From Morchella semilibera (Eukaryota; Ascomycota; Pezizomycetes; Pezizales; Morchellaceae), in contig WBVU01000008.1 of NCBI GenBank assembly GCA_009192285.1, positions 2,366,370 through 2,430,369 of the forward strand: a DNA stretch of 64,000 nt, in the 5' to 3' direction. Of this stretch, positions 34,527 to 45,568 are shown one piece after another (position 1 is the stretch's first letter; every line of letters starts with the position of its first letter). The notes under the pieces are model-generated. The model saw nothing but the letters and a program-made list of their open reading frames with translations. It had not been told where the DNA came from and did not search any database. A program made the translations under genes and the position numbers.

Positions 34527-37500
34527 ATGGCTGACGCGGACTATAACGATGATATTGCGGCGGAAGACTGCTGGCAAGGTACATCTACATCCTCCTTTGT
34601 CCTCATGCCCCCTTCTTCCTCCATCACACTACATCCCTCCCCCAATTGACCACTTCCTATCTACAGTATCAACGGCGTTAGTAAAGAGAGTAATGAAAAC
34701 TGACACTCCACATTCACACCATAGTCATTTCCGCCTTCTTCGACCAGAAGGGGCTCGTCTCGCAGCAGCTCGACTCGTTCGATGAGTTCGTCGGCACAAC
34801 CATGGTCGAGATGATTGAAGAAGACAGCGTACTCACGCTCGATCAGAACACGCCGCAGAGTGACGATGGCATCGTGCTCCGCCGGTACGAGATCAACTTT
34901 GGGCCATGCTTCCTGTCGCGGCCGACCATGACGGAGGGAGACGGCAGCACGCAGCCGATGTTACCACAGGAGGCGCGCCTACGCAATCTGACTTATAGCG
35001 CGCCGATGTACTGTGAGCTGAAAAAGAAGGTGATGGTTGCGAGGGAGGTGGAGGTTGGTAGTGATGAGGAGGATGAGGATGAGGAGGGAGGTGGGGCTGG
35101 AGGCGCGACGGTGAAGGAGAGGGTCAGGTATCAGTGGGAGGTAGAGGACGAGGATATGGAGGCGACAAAGGTCTTTATTGGGAAGATGCCGGTGATGCTG
35201 AAGAGTCATTATTGCATCTTGAAGGACTTTGCGGAGGAGGATCTGTATTCGCTGAATGAGTGTCCCTACGATCAGGGAGGGTACTTTGTCATCAACGGGT
35301 CAGAGAAGGTGCTTATTGCGCAGGAGCGATCGGCGGCGAATATCGTCCAGGTTTTTAAGAAGGCTCTACCGTCGCCGACGCCGTATGTCGCGGAGATTAG
35401 GTCTGCGGTAGAGAAGGGCTCTCGGTTGATCTCAAGCATGCAGATCAAGCTGTACTCGAAGGGAGAGGCTCGAGGTGGTTACAATGCGACAATTAAGAGC
35501 ACGCTGCCGTATATCAAGAGTGACATCCCGATTGTCATTGTGTTCAGAGCATTGGGTGTGGTGTCCGACGAGGATATCCTCAACCACGTCTGCTACGACA
35601 GAAACGACACACAGATGCTCGAGATGATGAAGCCGTGTATCGAGGAGGCTTTCGTCATCCAGGACCGAGAGGTCGCGCTTGACTTTATCGGAAAGCGTGG
35701 TAGCTCTCAGGGTATCAACAAGGAGAAGCGTATCCGCTATGCCAGAGACATTATGCAGAAGGAGTTACTCCCGCATATCTCGCAGAGCGAGGGGAGCGAG
35801 ACGAGAAAGGCCTTCTTCTTGGGATACATGGTGCACAGAATGCTGCAGTGTGCCTTGGAGCGAAGAGAGGTTGATGACAGAGATCACTTTGGAAAGAAGC
35901 GGCTTGATCTTGCGGGACCACTGCTTGCGGGTCTGTTCAGGACTCTGTGGAAGAAACTTACAAAAGATGTCTACAAGTATCTGGAGAAGTGCGTCGAAAC
36001 AGGCAGGGACTTCAACCTCACGCTAGCGGTCAAGAGCAACACCATCACCAACGGTCTCAAATACTCGCTCGCCACTGGCAATTGGGGTGAGCAGAAGAAG
36101 GCCGCCAGCTCAAAGGCTGGTGTGTCGCAGGTGCTTAACAGATACACATTTGCGTCTACACTCTCCCATTTGCGACGAACCAACACACCTATCGGTCGTG
36201 ACGGTAAGATTGCAAAGCCCCGCCAGCTGCACAATACCCATTGGGGACTTGTGTGCCCTGCCGAAACGCCCGAGGGACAGGCGTGTGGTCTCGTTAAGAA
36301 CTTGTCACTCATGTCCTACATCACAATCGGAACGCCCGGATACCCGCTCGTGGACTTTTTATCTTCGAACGATATGGAGCTTCTGGAGGAGTATGAGCCG
36401 CAGAGATCGCCGAATGCGACAAAGGTATTTGTCAATGGTGTCTGGGTCGGAACGCATCGTGACCCGCTCATGTTGCACAAGGTTGTCCAAGACGTAAGAA
36501 GGCAGGGTGTTGTCAACCATGAAGTTTCCATCATTAGAGATATTCGTGACAGAGAGTTCAAGATTTTTACAGATGCTGGGCGTGTGTGTAGGCCGTTGTT
36601 CGTCATTGACAATGACCCGCGAAGTGAGAGGCGAGGACAGCTGGTGCTCCAGAAGGAGCATATCGAGAAGTTGGAAGACGATCATGCGCTGCCGATGGAG
36701 GACCGGTTCGGGTGGGAAGGTCTTCTGTTTAGTGGTACCGTGGAGTATCTGGATGCAGAGGAAGAGGAGACCGTCATGATCGTCATGACGCCCGAGGATC
36801 TGGATATGAGTAGGCAGATGCAGCTGGGTTACGAGGAGCCCAAAGACGAGTTCAGCGCAAAGCGTGTCAAGGCGCCGATCAACCCCCACACTGCGCACAC
36901 ATGGACACATTGTGAGATCCACCCCAGTATGATCTTGGGTATCTGCGCCAGTATCATTCCCTTTCCCGACCACAACCAGTCTCCGCGTAATACGTATCAA
37001 TCTGCTATGGGTAAGCAAGCTATGGGTGTGTTTCTTACCAATTTTTCGGAGCGTATGGATACCATGGCAAATATCCTGTACTACCCGCAGAAACCGCTTG
37101 CCACTACGCGGTCTATGGAATATCTGAAGTTCCGAGAGCTGCCCGCCGGGCAGAATGCTATCGTCGCTATCTTGTGTTACTCTGGTTACAACCAAGAGGA
37201 TTCCGTCATTATGAACCAGTCGTCGATTGACCGTGGGCTCTTCCGTTCACTCTTTTACCGTTCGTACATGGACCAGGAGAAGCGCATTGGTATGCAGGTT
37301 GTGGAGGAGTTCGAGAAGCCGACCCGTGCCAACACGCTGAAGCTCAAGCACGGAACCTACGATAAGCTCGACGAGGACGGCCTCGTAGCTCCTGGAGTGC
37401 GCGTTTCCGGAGAAGACATCATCATCGGGAAGACCGCGCCCATCACCCCCGATGTCGACGAGATGGGCCAGCGGCAAAAGTACCACACAAAGCGCGACGT

Positions 37501-38457
37501 CTCCACACCCCTGCGTAGCACCGAAAACGGTATCGTCGACCAGGTCATGCTCACCACCAACGCCGAGGGCCTCAAGTTCGTCAAGGTCCGCATGCGAACC
37601 ACCAAGGTCCCGCAGATTGGAGACAAGTTCGCTTCCCGCCACGGACAGAAGGGTACTGTCGGTATCACATACCGACAAGAGGACATGCCGTTCACTTGCG
37701 AGGGCATCGTGCCGGACCTCATCATCAACCCCCACGCTATCCCGTCCCGTATGACAATCGCCCATTTGATCGAGTGCCAGCTATCGAAAGTCTCGTCGCT
37801 GCGTGGGTTCGAGGGCGACGCCACGCCCTTCACCGATGTCACCGTTGAGAGTGTCTCCACTCTGCTACGCCAGAATGGATACCAGAGCCGTGGGTTTGAG
37901 GTCATGTATAACGGCTACACAGGGCGCAAGTTGGTGTGCCAGGTCTTTTTGGGGCCGACGTACTATCAGCGGTTACGCCACATGGTCGACGATAAGATCC
38001 ACGCGAGAGCGAGAGGTCCCGTGCAGATCCTTACAAGGCAGCCGGTGGAAGGTAGAGCTAGAGATGGTGGTCTGCGTTTCGGAGAGATGGAGAGAGATTG
38101 TATGATTGCCCATGGTGCTAGTGCGTTCTTGAAGGAGAGGTTATTTGAGGTTAGCGACGCGTTTAGGGTTCATATATGTGATCTGTGTGGGCTCATGACG
38201 CCAATTGCGTAAGTTCTTTTTCTTCCCTCTCTACCTAATTATGTGTTTTGGATTTGGGGTGAGTGGTGGACTGATGAATGTGGTGTTACAGGAATCTGAA
38301 AAAGAACCTTTTCGAGTGCAGGCCGTGCAAGAATAAGACAAAGATCTCCCAGATTCATCTGCCGTACGCGGCGAAGCTACTTTTTCAGGAGTTGGCGAGT
38401 ATGAACATTGCGGCGAGAATGTTCAGCCAAAGGAGTGGTGTCAGTGTGAGGAACTAA
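34527..38457 (+). CDS. RPB2: RNA polymerase II second largest subunit RPB2
   Basis: Exons 34527-34578, 34725-38208 and 38292-38457 give 1233 residues, matching the roughly 1224 of yeast. RPB2 forms one side of the active-site cleft of Pol II in the nucleus. Recognisable landmarks are LKSHYC...[19 protein letters not shown] in the N-terminal lobe region, RQLHNTHWG followed by [17 protein letters not shown] in the fork, the hybrid-binding [12 protein letters not shown], the basic motif [12 protein letters not shown] near residue 983, and the zinc ribbon CDLC...CRPC near 1170-1190 formed across the last intron. All key motifs are intact. A short acidic insertion ([15 protein letters not shown]) in the N-terminal third is the only unusual feature. 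This gene is a standard phylogenetic marker and would settle the organism. Confidence 0.97.
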
Positions 38458-39968
38458 GCCGGAGGAAGGGAGGTGATTAAAAAGGGTGTTTTTTAAGGTT
38501 GTTAGAATAATTTGTGTTTTGATTGTAGGGGATATTACATACCTTTATTTCTTTTTTCTTTACTTTTTCTTTTTTTTTCTTCTTTCTTTTTTTTTTTCCA
38601 AGAAAAAAAGATAGTTGTTTCTTGATGTCTTTTTTTTTATGTTTTATGGCATGCTTACGGATGGATGGGTGGGTGACGGTGAGGGCAGCAGTGAGGCTTT
38701 TCGGACGTTGGTTGCTATGTGTGGGTGTAGGTGGTTATCGGCTGCTTTGGCGATCATGGCGGATAGGCAGACTTAAGAAGAGAGAAAAGAGGCGCAGGGG
38801 TAGACAGACAAGCAAAGAGATGTGACGGCTACGAATCAGATGAAACCATATACGAGTAGTTTATACGAAACCCACTATTAGGCACTACCAAGCAGACAGC
38901 CCCAACGCCCGAGTGGAGAGGGCTGGGGGCTGGACGAAAAAGAAAGCGCCGCCTTAACTCGTTGTTCGCCAGGACCGGTGAGGTTATATGAAGGGGCTTA
39001 TCTATGTCCCTCCTTGATCGAACACCACTATAGAGGTAGCGCATAGAGAGGTGTCTTGAGGCACGAGTGATATCTCATGAGCCTCGAACATGCGACCAAT
39101 GTCTTCCCCACATCCGAGTAGAGATACGGATTGGCGGTTCTGGTAGAATTTGGCTCGTTGTTTGATATTGCGTCCTTCTTCCCCTTCTTCCCCTCTGGCG
39201 CATGGTATCAAAAGACTTCCTACGCCCTCAGATTTTGTGACCTGCGATGCACAATGGCTCGGTCCGACCGGGGGGGGGGGGGGTGTGCATGGCCACACTC
39301 TTCTCCACCACTGTTGTGTAATCAATTGACCAAGATGCCCGCCTTTTAAGTAAGCTTGACCAGACATACATGTCGTGATAGAGCATCTTGAGCTCCATAA
39401 ACGTACGGGTCACTTTGGAATCGCAGTACAGGGAGCTAATCCACATGGATAGTATGTACTTTGGAGAGGTAAGATGATCTTTGTATCAAATCTGGCATCG
39501 TTGGGTTCATGATCACCGTCTTGGGTGTGATGGGGGTTGAGTTGAGACCGTTATAGTGTCACCACTGGCCATGACCACATTCACGAGTGCCACCGTCTTC
39601 TCACCCCCAAGTCCCTCTAGATCCTCTGGTCTGCTATATGTTTTAATGGCTCGTGGATTGGTGTTCTAAACCGACCAATCAGGCTGACTCACGGTGGGGC
39701 TGGTGCATGGTCAGGCACATCCCCCAGTGGAAGAGTACATGTAGGTGCAGTTTTAGATAAAAACTTTATTCTTTCCGATATCGATACTACTGTTGTAAGT
39801 GCACTTCACCTCAATGTAAATACATGTACCCTCCCCCACAATTATAATTATCCCAACCATGACAGAAAAAAAAAAAAGAACAAAGAAATACGGTCTAGAT
39901 GGTCCGCTCCATATGACGCCGTTATTCACCGCCCCACACACAAACTATAAACGCCGTACACCCAAGTC
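38458..39968. other. intergenic region RPB2/small secreted protein 1
   Basis: T-rich 3' flank of RPB2 (38540-38640), then unassigned DNA with a G run at 39270 and two TACATGTA copies (near 39735 and 39820). Frames at 39002-39446 have no motif I can support. Confidence 0.5.
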
Positions 39969-40385
39969 TTAATACTGTTTCTTTTCACACTTTGCAAATT
40001 TCGCTTCCTTGCACTGCGTATCATCCTTGCCGCACACCATCGTAGCCTCACTACAAAAAAAAACCCCATAAGCAAACGCCCCCCCGAAGAAGAAGAAGGG
40101 AATGGAAGAGGAGGACATACATGCAGGTTTTACAGCGCGCACCAAAGTCATCCGCATCCGCGTTGTCAATCTTGTAGAACGCGATCCCCTGGGGGGTGTC
40201 GTAGGTCACGGTCATACAGCTCGAGTACTATTCGCCGCCCATTAGTTAGTCGCTGCTCTGAGATCTCCTGGGAGAGGGAAACGTACGCTAAAGACCTTTC
40301 CCATGTCGGATGGTAAAGGCGCTGGGGCAGCATTGATGACGCCCGCAACGGCGGCGAGGGAGAGGAGGATGTTTGTGAACTGCAT
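39969..40385 (-). CDS. small secreted cysteine-rich protein 1
   Basis: Exons 40385-40287, 40227-40121 and 40050-39969 (minus) give 95 residues. The first 20 residues (MQFTNILLSLAAVAGVINAA) form a signal peptide with cleavage likely after AxA. The mature protein has six Cys, enough for three disulfides. The gene shares its layout with those at 50071, 52170 and 54144: a phase-0 intron after exon 1, Cys as the fourth codon of exon 2 (YSSC), CxxC closing exon 2 (CKTC), and a phase-2 intron. No known domain is recognised. Secreted small proteins of this sort can be effectors, cell-wall or antimicrobial proteins; nothing in the sequence decides which. A TATA-like GATAAATAC lies at 40481-40490, about 95 bp upstream of the ATG. 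Confidence 0.8.
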
Positions 40386-42601
40386 CTTCTTTCTGGGTGC
40401 TGAAGAGAACGGTTGATATTGAAGGGGAAAAATAAAAAAGAAAGAGAGAAAAGAAGAGGACAGATACGATCTATGGGGCAGTATTTATCTCCAAACTGGC
40501 AGACTAACGGGCAGGCGACATATATATATATATATATATGCCCTTTTCTATAGCACGTACCAAGATATGGATATCAACACTAGGGTGCATATTCTTTCTA
40601 AAATACCACGCCCTGCCGCGGTCGGTATGCAGGACCACGTACATTATTCAGCCCTGAATGGGCTATCGCGGTTTATGGGCAGATTGTGTGTTTCTTTCGG
40701 GACTCTGGCTGTGGGTCGAAAATGGTGAAGCAATCGTTGGCTGTGAGCTACGTACATACATGCTAGTTGGGATATGCTCCTCTGAGCTGAAATATACATT
40801 ATGTAGCTAAGTGCAGGGATGGGGGGGGGGGGGGGGGTGCGGCAATATTAATAGGGCTATCTACATACATGTAGTGGCTAATATCATCTAGGTGCAGTTC
40901 TACAGGCCTGGTCTGGTGGCTAGAGGTGTGAGGATATTTCCCAGACCCAAAGCTGAGTGAGAGTTACCAAAGGGAAAAAGAATATTAGCTACATATTTTT
41001 ATTCCTATCATCATGTGCTGCGAGCCAGCACCACCACCACCACCACCACCCCAGCCATACATGTATTTATATCCGCCCCCATCTTCTCTACCCATTTCCA
41101 GGGCGTATTGGTGTGGACCAGCAGTGCCTGCCTTTAGGGCTCGGTCGGCACAATATCCAGAGATCCCTGCACCAGCTCGCAGCCCTACTTTGCTACAGAT
41201 CTAGAGGAATGCTGACGTGCCAGCTGGCCGGCCGACCGACCGACCATGTACTAGTCAATGTCTACATCTCTGGGGCAGGACGCCACTTCTAATAGGAGCT
41301 CTGTAAAGTACTATTTCAGAGGTTAGTTCTTGGCATCTGTGATGAGTGATCGCTTGTGAAGGTGTGCTTCTCACGTGACCTATGATGAGGCAAGGCAGTA
41401 AGAACCCTAGCCCATTCTCTCCATAGCCTGGTTGCTGGATACAGAACCTTGGTAATGGGCTGAATACTGTCATAGTAGAGATCTATTACTTGGTCCGCGT
41501 GGAAAAGGCTAAAGCAGACAGGTGATAGAGCTAGTATAGTACAGTGATCGATTCTCATCTATTTCTGAGGGGCGAGATAGACTTGTGCGAGAGCGGATGT
41601 GAAATGATATGTTTGCATGTAGGTTCCCACCTACACACACTCCCCACCAAGGGCCAGGCTTAGCCACATTGTCAGGCGCTGTATGCAAATAGCTTGCTCC
41701 GCGCCTCCAACTACACTTTAGACAACCTCTTCCCAGAGCCGAACCAAACCACCGACCACATTACTGTGATCTACACAGTCATCCCTACTATTATTAGTAC
41801 GTATGTAGTAAGGACCGCCGTGCGTTACTAACGGGCTACAGACACACGTGCTACTACCTGTATGTCTGGAGACTGCAGGAGTAGAGAATCACGGTGCGGG
41901 TGTATCTATAGTAGTGCCTGGAATACATACCATGACACCGCGGTAGTTTTTCACGATGCCGTGTTGCTATGGTATCTCCCCTTTTTGGTACTGTAGTTTC
42001 CAGTCATGAGGCCTGAAGATGTATCAATGGCCCGGTGCTATCCATAGGGAAGGAGGGCCTTCTTCCTACCACATACATGGATATATACAAGACCCTCTTA
42101 TAATTAACTACAATATCCACAGCGTTGACCCCCAGATGCAGCTATTCAAGCATCATGTGAAAAGGGGGGAGTAATAATAATCCTCTCTTTCATGGTTTTA
42201 TGGCACATGTATGAGTACTTGTAGGTTGCGGTAAAGTAGATGATATACCCTGAGGGGAGAGGTAATAATAATCCTCTCCTTCATGGTTTTATGTCACAGA
42301 AAAGGGTGATCATTATAGCTACTTAACTACATGTACTCGCGGTACTACTAGCTGTAGATATAACCACACATCTGTGTGGGCTCTTCTTGTCGCTGGGTCT
42401 GTATCGAAGGCTACATACGTAGAGGCGGGGCCGTCTCAAGGGCTGGTCTGCGTCAACTTCGGGTTTAGGTCATGTAAGCACGTACCTGGGAGTGGTTCTT
42501 TGTAGTTTACTTCACGAGAAACCCACAGTACCATTTAAAAAAAAAAGCGGAAAAAAAAAGAAAGACAAGGAAAGGAAAGGAAAGTCTACCACTACCACCA
42601 C
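40386..42601. other. intergenic region, 2.2 kb
   Basis: No gene is supported. It contains an (AT)n run at 40517-40540, a run of G near 40822, TACATGTA at about 40868, 41063 and 42331, and a short direct repeat at 42167 and 42262. Confidence 0.5.
42167..42300. repeat. direct repeat pair, about 37 bp, 95 bp apart
   Basis: GTAATAATAATCCTCTCTTTC followed by ATGGTTTTATGGCACA near 42167 recurs with few changes near 42262. No target duplication or coding content is seen. Confidence 0.6.
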
Positions 42602-43380
42602 CTACAACCTCGCCCTCTCCTCGAGGCCCAAAAACGCCCACATGAACGCGAAGCGATCACTCCCAAAGAAGACGCTCTCCTCCCCCTCCTCATTCCTCAC
42701 AACGAACCATGGGGCGCCGAACGCGCCGCTGTCCAGCGCCGCCTTCGTGTTCCGCTGGAGGCGGTCCTTCCACTCGGGCTGCTCGGCGGCGGCCAGGACC
42801 TCGTGCAGCTGCTCCTGCGTAAACAGCCCCGGCGCGGTCCATGCGCGCTGCAGGAGGTCGGGGCGGGAGATGTCTGTGTCCTCCTCCCACAGGGCGACCC
42901 ACGCCAGGCGGAAGGCCTCGTGGTAGATGTGCGGCGGGTGGTGCGCTGCAATGAACGTCAGTCCGCGTTGGGCCTAGTGCGGCGGTGGTTAGCTGTGTGT
43001 GTGGAGGGAGGGGAGGGAGGGGGAGGGGTACGCGGAGGGAGTTGGTGGGGAAGACGCTGGGGCGCTGGATGAGGTTTGGGAGGCCGAAGTAGCGCTTTGC
43101 GTGTTGGAGGTCGGCGGCGGCGTAGGCGGCTTTGGCGGGGAGGGTCCAGGGGGGCTTGTTGCCGCTGCCGGCGTTGATGCCGCCGAGGAAGACGGGGACG
43201 TAGGTTATTGTGATGTTGTGGGCGGAGAGGAGGGCGGCATGGCGCTGCAGGTAGGTGAAGGCGAAGTAGGAGTAGGGGGACACTAGATTATGTTAGTGAT
43301 TTGCGGGAGAGGCGGGGAGGGGAGGAGAGTGAAGCGGAGGGAATACCGCAGTCGAGGTAGCAGGTGATTGAGGGCTGCAT
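42602..43380 (-). CDS. kappa-class glutathione S-transferase (DsbA-like fold)
   Basis: Exons 43380-43347, 43282-43032 and 42973-42602 (minus) give 218 residues, close to the 220-230 typical of the family. GST-kappa/2-hydroxychromene-2-carboxylate isomerase proteins use a thioredoxin-like DsbA fold to bind glutathione, in mitochondria or peroxisomes. The signature CYLDCVSPYSYFAF is formed across the first intron; Ser of VSPYSY is the expected glutathione-activating residue. Also visible are PVFLGGINAGSGNKPP, LRAQRGLTFIAA across the second intron, and GAFGAPWFVV near the C-terminus. No PTS1 signal is present (ends LEERARL). It is divergently transcribed from the SDR gene at 43817, with 436 bp between starts. 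Confidence 0.88.
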
Positions 43381-43547
43381 TGTGTTTGTTGCGGTGAGAG
43401 TTGATATTTACTTGCATGTATTTACTTTACTTATGTAGCTGTGGAGAGCTTCCCCAAGAGCCGGGATTAGTAAATCCGGGGTACGATTAAAGTTTGCAAC
43501 CGAGGCAGGCACATGAAAGCAGCGCGGGCCTGTCGATCTGCGGCACC

Positions 43548-43575
43548 GGGTGCGACACGCCGGGTGCGACACGCC
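43548..43575. promoter_or_regulatory. two abutting 14-bp repeats in a divergent promoter
   Basis: GGGTGCGACACGCC occurs at 43548-43561 and again directly at 43562-43575, followed by a partial CGGTGC. It lies between the start codons of the divergent GST-kappa and SDR genes. A role as shared binding sites is inferred from position only. Confidence 0.5.
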
Positions 43576-43816
43576 CGGTGCATACAGCTCAGCTCTACAG
43601 CACTGGTCTGATCTGATTTGATAGTATACACCGGTAACAACATACTGACAGTAATACTACCGGGCATTAATAATCCGCCCACTGGTCCCCGAGCCGAACC
43701 TCGGTCGCCCTCCGTGTAACCCACACCGCTACGTACACGATAAAACAACAGCTCCGGCAGCTTCAACAGCTCTCCGCCCACTCTCACTCTCTCTCACCAC
43801 CACAACCACAACCGCA

Positions 43817-44988
43817 ATGACACCCCAAAAAGTCGCCCTCGTCATCGGCGCCTCCCGCGGAATCGGCCGCCAGATCGCAATCGACCTCAGCAACGCCGGT
43901 TACGCAGGTCAGTCACCGAACCCCCCTCCTACCTGCCGCGGCGATCATTGACCCCCCACACCCGCACAGTCGTCGTCTCAGCCAAGAGCTCCGGAGAACC
44001 GGGGGGGCACGCCCCATTCCCGCCCGACCCCGACTCAAAGGACGTTCGTTCTCCCTCTCTCTCTTTCTCTCTTTCTCTCTGGGCTGGGGTTCATCACTGA
44101 CAGGTAGGTGCAGTCCACGATCACGACCGTCGCCCGCGAGATCACAGAGCTGCACCACGGCCGCGCCCTCGCAGTACCCGTCGACGTGCGCCACCTCGAG
44201 AGCATCGAGTCCCTCGTCGGCCAGACCATAACCGTACCCCCCCCCCCCCGGGCTCCCCTCAACCACTACTAACCCTCCCCTCCCTCGGTAGGCCCTAGGC
44301 CGCATCGACGTCGCCGTCTACGCCAGCGGAGCCGTCTGGTGGGGCCCCGTCTCCACAACACCCACGCGGCGCTTCCAGCTCCTACAACAAATCAACCCCG
44401 AGGGCCTCTACAAGACGATCCAGACGCTGCTGCCCGTGTTCGCAGCGCAGGGCTGGGCCGCCCGCGTGGTCGTCGTGGCGCCGCCAATCTACTCGCGCTT
44501 CTTCCGCGGGAAGACGGCCTACGCTGTTGGCAAGGTTGGGATGAGCGTGTTGGCGGTCGGGCTGGCCATGGACTGGCGCCGCGAGGGGAAGGCCGACATG
44601 GCGATCACGGGGTTGTGGCCTGCGACGGCGGTCAGGAGCGCTGCGACGGCCGCGGGCGGCGTGGACGAGAGCGAGTTGAGGAGTCCGGTTTGTTTGCCCC
44701 CCTACTGCTGGTGGTGTGGAGTGTGGCTGATGTGCTGTGTAGAAGGTGTTCTCTGATGCGGTGCTGGCGGTGCTCGAGGCGCCGGCAGAGACGGTTAATG
44801 GCCTGCTCGACACGGACGAGGACTTCCTTAGGCGCTACAAGGGCGTCACGGACTTTGGCGGGTACGCGCTTGTGCCCGGGAGTACGCCGCGGAGGATCAT
44901 GCCCGTGGAGTTTCCGGACCTGACGGTCAAGGAGCAGGACGACGAGGGGGACCGCAGGGACAGCGCGGCCGAGAGGGCAAAGTTGTAG
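43817..44988 (+). CDS. short-chain dehydrogenase/reductase, HSDL2-like
   Basis: Exons 43817-43907, 43970-44043, 44114-44233, 44292-44687 and 44743-44988 give 308 residues. The Rossmann motif GASRGIGRQIA starts near residue 11. The active-site YxxxK is present as TAYAVGKVGM. The segment MAITGLWPATAVRSAAT strongly resembles hydroxysteroid dehydrogenase-like protein 2. The usual NNAG strand motif is replaced by VYASGA, so the position of the conserved first Asn is altered. Family members reduce carbonyls with NAD(P)H, often in peroxisomes or mitochondria; the substrate is unknown. It lacks the SCP2 domain of animal HSDL2. It shares a promoter region with the GST-kappa gene, which suggests co-regulation. 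Confidence 0.82.
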
Positions 44989-45568
44989 TGGTAGGGGAGT
45001 CCCCCCCCCCCGGGGGGTAAATATATGTATGTAGCCATGTAGGTAGGTATTTACTATGCCTAACCCGAGGTGTTGTAATCCTTTTTCATTACTACTGCAT
45101 AGAGGTAGGTACTCTGGTCACGAACCATCACTCGACGCCCACACTGCAACCAGAACCACCGCAATGCTATTTATTACTTTGTGACAATAATATACACCCC
45201 CTCTCTCTCTCTCCCAAAAAAAAAAGGATGTTTTATACAGCTCCCAATACACAAGTGTGATATAAATAGTAAAAAGAAAATAAAATAAAGAACGCCGTGC
45301 CATTATAATAAACCGAGAACGATGACCTTACTCTTACTCCAATAGTGTGGTGGTGGATATGGTGACGAAGGCCCGGGGGGAGGGGAGGGGGGGGGACTGT
45401 CTGTTGTGTAGGTAGAGATACCGAGCAGTAATAAACAAGAAGAAAACCCCGTACAGAGAAACAGAAACAGAAAGATATCAAACCAAGGGAAAAAAGCACT
45501 TGTAAAAGAAAAAAAAAGGCTCAACACTCGCAAAGGAAAGAAAAAAAACCTGTAGGAACTACATGTAC

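Noticed and set aside
40517-40540. (AT)n stretch as a possible replication origin or TATA box
   Set aside because: It is a simple dinucleotide repeat without other origin or promoter signals at the right distance.
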